Shown here one piece after another: positions 60,736 to 64,000 of a stretch of 64,000 nucleotides of DNA. Each line of letters starts with the position of its first letter. The stretch's first letter is position 1. The translations under genes and the position numbers were made by a program. The stretch is from the NCBI RefSeq assembly GCF_023667495.1, contig NZ_JAMOZL010000003.1, positions 434,001 through 498,000 of the forward strand. Direction: 5' to 3'. Origin of the DNA: Dyadobacter sp. MSC1_007. Lineage in GTDB: Bacteria; Bacteroidota; Bacteroidia; Cytophagales; Spirosomataceae. Under the pieces are notes generated by a model, which ran no database searches, was not told the origin of the DNA, and saw only the letters and a program-made list of their open reading frames with translations.

Positions 60736-61224
60736 TTATTTATATCCTTGTTTTATTTTCTCGATGAGTGCGGAAGTCGAATAACCCTGAACCAGGGAAA
60801 TCGTTTTCACCTCACCACCTCTACCTAAAACAAAATCCGCGCCAGCAATGTTCTCGACCTTATAATCATCACCCTTGACCAAAATGTCAGGTTTTACAGC
60901 CTCGATCAACTGACTCGGCGTCGGTTCGTCGAACAAAATGACAGCATCAATGAATGATAGGGCTGCCATCAGCCTCGCTCTTGCATATTCGTTTACCACC
61001 GGGCGCAATGGGCCTTTCAACCGGCTTACGGAAGCATCGGTATTGAGACCTAATACCAGTCTGTCGCCCAACGCACGTGCTTTTTCAAGATAATCAATGT
61101 GCCCAAGGTGAACTATATCAAAGCAACCGTTGGTGAAAACGACCTTCTGCCCGGCACGCTGCCAGTCTTCTACGGTCGTGATTGCTTCTTCTATTCTCAG
61201 GATTTTGCTTTCTGTGAAATTCAT
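60736..61224 (-). CDS. rfaE2: Nucleotidyltransferase of the RfaE2/HldE-C family (heptose-1-phosphate adenylyltransferase)
   Basis: A 162-residue cytidylyltransferase-fold enzyme. The nucleotide-binding motif is H39-L-G-H42 in FTNGCFDIVHLGHIDYLEKAR. It continues GDRLVLGLNTDASVSRLKG, RPVVNEYARARLMAAL and KPDILVKGDDY, typical of the adenylyltransferase half of HldE, which makes ADP-D-glycero-D-manno-heptose for LPS. The stand-alone form and family name rfaE2 fit, but the sugar nucleotide made cannot be proven. ATG at 61224 is chosen because an in-frame upstream extension (to 61266) is not conserved in the family. Confidence 0.9.
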   Translation of the reverse strand: MNFTESKILRIEEAITTVEDWQRAGQKVVFTNGCFDIVHLGHIDYLEKARALGDRLVLGLNTDASVSRLKGPLRPVVNEYARARLMAALSFIDAVILFDEPTPSQLIEAVKPDILVKGDDYKVENIAGADFVLGRGGEVKTISLVQGYSTSALIEKIKQGYK

Positions 61225-61303
61225 TTTTTGAAACAGTATGGATTTAAGAAATGGATATGCTAACATACTCCATTTCGAATTTTCAGGGCTATTATGATGA
61301 TAA

Positions 61304-62338
61304 TTAGTTTGCCGCTGAAACCTGTTCAGGCTCTGCTACCGCCTTTTTATTCTGCATAAGAACATAAAGGAATGCCAGCGCGCCGATGACCAGCATAAAC
61401 AGCATTTGAGCACCATGGATGAAGGTCGCGAGGGTGATACCGTCATTCTGTGACAGACCATAAAGCACCATTACATTACCTACCAACAGGTGATAAGCAC
61501 CAATTCCGCCTTGTGTCGGTGCAGTCATACCGATCGCTCCCACAACCAGCAAAGTCAAACCTGCCAGCGGACCGAGGTTGGACGTTTCGGGAATGCAGAA
61601 AAAAAGTACATATGAAACCAGGTAATATAATACCCAGATAAGGATTGTGCTGAAAATAAAAAGGCCCGGATTACGGAGCTTCCGTACGCTCAGCAGGCCG
61701 TCGAGCATACCCTTCGCAAAGTCGATGATCTTACCAATGATTGCATTCTGTTGCAATTTATTCCGCAAAGAGGCATTTTTTAATATAATAATACCAACAA
61801 CCGCTACTGCTAATAATCCGGCAAGCAGGATACCCAGGAGCATTCCGCTTCCCGAACCACCGCCACCACCTCCTACTTTACTTTGGAAGAAGTCAGAGAA
61901 AAATGTGCTAAGGCGGTCAAATTCAAGAATGAAGTTGAGCCCGATCATGATCAGCAGGATAAGTACATCGAATATCCGTTCGGCGACCACAGTTCCAAAG
62001 CTTAAACTAACGGGAATGCGTTCCAATCTGTATAATGTACCGCATCGGGTTACTTCGCCCATACGGGGCACGATATAGTTGGCGAAATAGCCTGTCAGTA
62101 CAGACACCGATGCATTTACGATCCCAGGTTTATGTTCCAGCGGCTCAATAAGCATACCCCAGCGCCAGGCCCTCGTGACGTGTGCGCACAGGAGAAAAAA
62201 ACATGAAACAGCTATCCAGCGCCAGTCTGATTGAGCAAACCGATCCAGCATTTCGTTGAGATTGATATCCTTAAACACAAACCAAAGCAAACCGCCTGCA
62301 AGGGCAAGCGATATGGTATAACGCAGAATATTTTTCAT
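61304..62338 (-). CDS. Flippase-like domain membrane protein (LPG synthase TM / YbhN family)
   Basis: A 344-residue inner-membrane protein with about eight helices (between residues 4 and 330) and the family signatures SLALAGGLLWFVFKDINL, YFANYIVPRMGEVTRCGTLYRLERI, GTVVAERIFDVLILL and GAIGMTAPTQGGIGAYHLLVGNVMVLYGLS. Relatives include the transmembrane half of lysylphosphatidylglycerol synthase and AglD. A loop near residues 155-165 holds a glycine-rich run (SKVGGGGGGSGSG). It probably moves a lipid or a lipid-linked sugar across the membrane, consistent with the neighbouring LPS-heptose type gene. Confidence 0.88.
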   Translation of the reverse strand: MKNILRYTISLALAGGLLWFVFKDINLNEMLDRFAQSDWRWIAVSCFFLLCAHVTRAWRWGMLIEPLEHKPGIVNASVSVLTGYFANYIVPRMGEVTRCGTLYRLERIPVSLSFGTVVAERIFDVLILLIMIGLNFILEFDRLSTFFSDFFQSKVGGGGGGSGSGMLLGILLAGLLAVAVVGIIILKNASLRNKLQQNAIIGKIIDFAKGMLDGLLSVRKLRNPGLFIFSTILIWVLYYLVSYVLFFCIPETSNLGPLAGLTLLVVGAIGMTAPTQGGIGAYHLLVGNVMVLYGLSQNDGITLATFIHGAQMLFMLVIGALAFLYVLMQNKKAVAEPEQVSAAN

Positions 62339-62386
62339 GCTATGCTAATCATGTATAGTGTAAATAATTCGGGACCGCGGCTGCTT

Positions 62387-62737
62387 TTAGCCGACGAGAT
62401 GGTTGTTATGGTCCGGAAACACGACCATCGGTTTGAAGGTTTTGGCCTCCTCCTGCGTCATGCTGCCATAGGCGATAATGATGATTATATCGCCGATCTG
62501 GACCCTGCGGGCCGCAGCGCCATTGAGGCAGATCATTCCGGAGCCTCTTTCGCCTTTGATAACATATGTGATAAAGCGTTCACCATTGTTATTATTAACA
62601 ATATGAACCTGTTCATTTTCAATCAGTCCCGCAGCGTCCATCAGATCTTCGTCGATCGTGATGCTGCCCACGTAGTTCAATTCCGCCTGAGTCACCTTAA
62701 CGCGGTGAATCTTCGATTTCATTACTGTTATTTGCAT
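62387..62737 (-). CDS. panD: Aspartate 1-decarboxylase
   Basis: A 116-residue pyruvoyl-dependent enzyme that makes beta-alanine for pantothenate. The self-cleavage site is G24-S25 in [19 protein letters not shown]25 becomes the pyruvoyl group. [10 protein letters not shown] and [30 protein letters not shown] are family hallmarks. Two in-frame ATGs (62737 and 62722) are possible; the longer is given. First gene of a four-gene operon under a strong promoter. Confidence 0.96.
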   Translation of the reverse strand: MQITVMKSKIHRVKVTQAELNYVGSITIDEDLMDAAGLIENEQVHIVNNNNGERFITYVIKGERGSGMICLNGAAARRVQIGDIIIIIAYGSMTQEEAKTFKPMVVFPDHNNHLVG

Positions 62738-63045
62738 TACCCGGTGGTATTGGTCGAGATTCTATTTGAAATGCACTATCCCGCAAAGTTACAGGAATAA
62801 TACCCAGCCTTCAAAACATAGCAGCACTCCCGTGGGTTCCCCGGAATGAAACGGCTGGATTAACGTTCCGTAATGGTCCGGATGCAGGTCTTTATCTGCA
62901 TTCAGAATAATATTTGAAACTGCTGTTCCTATCAGTTTAGTAAGAACATTATTATATTTAAGCGTGATTAAATACTATTCAGTAATAATCAGGAACATAA
63001 TCCTTTCATCTATATTATCCACTTTATTTTTTCATTACCAAACCA
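62738..63045. promoter_or_regulatory. Divergent intergenic region between panD and the MocA-like gene
   Basis: 308 bases without a gene. The left part holds the panD promoter (listed separately). The right part is AT-rich and should contain the promoter of the plus-strand gene, but no good TTTG/TAnnTTTG pair was found there. No RNA gene or repeat seen. Confidence 0.5.
62784..62815 (-). promoter_or_regulatory. Promoter of the panD operon
   Basis: Minus strand: TTTG (62815-62812), 20-base spacer, TAACTTTG (62791-62784): exact matches to both Bacteroidota consensus boxes, 47 bases before the ATG. Confidence 0.78.
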
Positions 63046-64000
63046 ATGAGTACAGACAACAAACCGAAAGATGTGAACCGCCGGGACTTTATCCAGAAGA
63101 CCTCCGCAGCGGCTATCGGCAGCTTTTTCATAGTCCCACGCCACGTGTTGGGCAAGGGCTTTAAAGCGCCCAGCGATAAATTGAATATAGCAGGAGTCGG
63201 TGTAGGCGGCAAGGGTTTTTCTGACACAAATAACGCATGGAACAAAGGCACGGAGAACCTCGTGGCGCTTTGCGACGTAGACTGGGGCCAGGCTCAGGTG
63301 AAGAAAAACTTTGAACTGCATCCTGACGCGAAGAAATACAAGGATTTCCGCAAGATGTTTGATGAAATGGCCAAGGATATCGATGCTGTAACAGTTTCGA
63401 CGGCTGACCATATGCATGCCATTATCGCGATGGCAGCCATGCAACGCGGCAAGCACGTGTATGTTCAAAAGCCCCTGACCCATGATATTTATGAGGCGCG
63501 CATGCTTACCGAGGCAGCGCGTAAATACAAAGTAGTAACGCAAATGGGTAACCAGGGCGCGTCGAACCCTGCACAGACTCAAATGAAAGAATGGTTTAAT
63601 AAAGGCCTGATCGGTAACGTCCACGAAGCACACGTTTGGACTAATCGTCCGGTTTGGCCGCAAGGTATTCCGGTTCCGACAGGCAAATTTGAAGTTCCTG
63701 CTGATATCGATTGGGAGCTATGGGTTGGCTCTGCCGACTGGGTCGACTACAATCCGGCATGGCACCCATTCAAATGGCGTGGCTGGTGGAACTTCGGTAC
63801 AGGTGCATTGGGCGATATGGGCTGCCACCTGATCGACCCCGCTTTCCGTACATTAGGATTGGGTTATCCTACCGAACTGGAATGCTCAGTTGGACAAGTA
63901 TTTATTAAAGACTGGACTCCGGAGTACATTCCAGAAGGATGTCCGCCATCGTCAAGGGTACAATTGAAATTCCCGGCCAATAAGATTAACAAATCAGAAG
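63046..64000 (+). CDS. Gfo/Idh/MocA-family oxidoreductase with Tat signal (3' end beyond window)
   Basis: The frame runs open to the right edge (318 codons seen). The N-terminus has a twin-arginine signal, NRRDFIQKTSAAAIGSFFIVPRHVLG, so the folded protein is exported with its cofactor. The NAD(P)-binding motif is LNIAGVGVGGKGF followed by LVALCDVDWGQAQ. Next come VTVSTADHMHAIIAMAAMQRGKHVYVQKP (the conserved K-P) and the substrate domain with WNFGTGALGDMGCHLIDPAFRTLGL. Members oxidise or epimerise sugars and inositols. The exported type, common in Bacteroidota and Planctomycetes, includes glycosidase-like and keto-sugar enzymes. Substrate unknown. Confidence 0.92.
   Translation, partial: MSTDNKPKDVNRRDFIQKTSAAAIGSFFIVPRHVLGKGFKAPSDKLNIAGVGVGGKGFSDTNNAWNKGTENLVALCDVDWGQAQVKKNFELHPDAKKYKDFRKMFDEMAKDIDAVTVSTADHMHAIIAMAAMQRGKHVYVQKPLTHDIYEARMLTEAARKYKVVTQMGNQGASNPAQTQMKEWFNKGLIGNVHEAHVWTNRPVWPQGIPVPTGKFEVPADIDWELWVGSADWVDYNPAWHPFKWRGWWNFGTGALGDMGCHLIDPAFRTLGLGYPTELECSVGQVFIKDWTPEYIPEGCPPSSRVQLKFPANKINKSE

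Noticed and set aside
1..64000. tRNA, rRNA, CRISPR array, prophage or insertion sequence
   Set aside because: All intergenic regions were read; no cloverleaf, rRNA segment, spaced direct repeats of CRISPR type, transposase or phage structural operon was found. The S74 domain resembles phage tail spikes but sits on a signal-peptide-bearing bacterial protein with no other phage genes.

Overview
The window comes from a Bacteroidota chromosome, most likely a Cytophagales member of the Spirosomaceae/Dyadobacter type. This is inferred from C-terminal type A sorting domains of the type IX secretion system (T9SS), PorZ and PorU2-like C25 peptidases, many lipoproteins with an acidic stretch after the lipobox cysteine, and promoters of the Bacteroidota form TTTG-N19-20-TAnnTTTG. 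No rRNA, tRNA, CRISPR array, insertion sequence or prophage was seen. Most of the window is ordinary, densely packed chromosome.

Layout. 0-2.3 kb: a CBM6-repeat secreted protein cut by the left edge, a small proline-rich protein and a higBA toxin-antitoxin pair. 2.4-8.5 kb: an ArsR regulator followed by a complete RND efflux system (adaptor, pump, outer-membrane channel). 8.6-10.7 kb: a DUF898 membrane protein with an M48 metalloprotease. 10.8-15.8 kb: four paralogous lipoproteins, each with the same promoter layout, interrupted by one divergent SHOCT-domain gene. 16-20.4 kb: MscS channel, S-adenosylhomocysteinase, and a LytS/LytTR two-component pair with candidate binding repeats both before the pair and before the next lipoprotein. 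20.6-26.7 kb: surface lipoproteins, small hypotheticals, ahpC/ahpD peroxide defence and murF. 26.8-37 kb: VCBS/FG-GAP surface proteins, an L-rhamnose/H+ symporter, a sugar epimerase and a tandem duplicate of YadA-head/peptidase-S74 proteins. 37-42 kb: a TonB-dependent receptor and malate:quinone oxidoreductase. 42-48.5 kb: two tandem secreted C25 cysteine peptidases.

48.5-50.7 kb is the most interesting locus: a lasso-peptide cyclase homologue preceded by, and overlapping, a 51-codon gene whose product fits the lasso leader rule YxxPxLxxxGxxxxxT exactly and has a G1...D8 core. No leader-binding (B1) or leader-peptidase (B2) gene lies next to it, so this is an orphan A-C pair.

50.8-64 kb: two lipoproteins; a five-gene minus-strand operon gcvT-comB-(Ig-like repeat protein)-porZ-udk; a VCBS protein; a 35-bp-arm palindrome; a four-gene minus-strand operon panD-flippase-rfaE2-like-Zn protease with a textbook promoter; and a Tat-exported Gfo/Idh/MocA oxidoreductase cut by the right edge.

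Functionally the window combines envelope biology (efflux, T9SS cargo and machinery, lipoproteins, mechanosensing, peptidoglycan synthesis), peroxide defence, one-carbon/methyl metabolism (ahcY, gcvT) and extracellular sugar handling.
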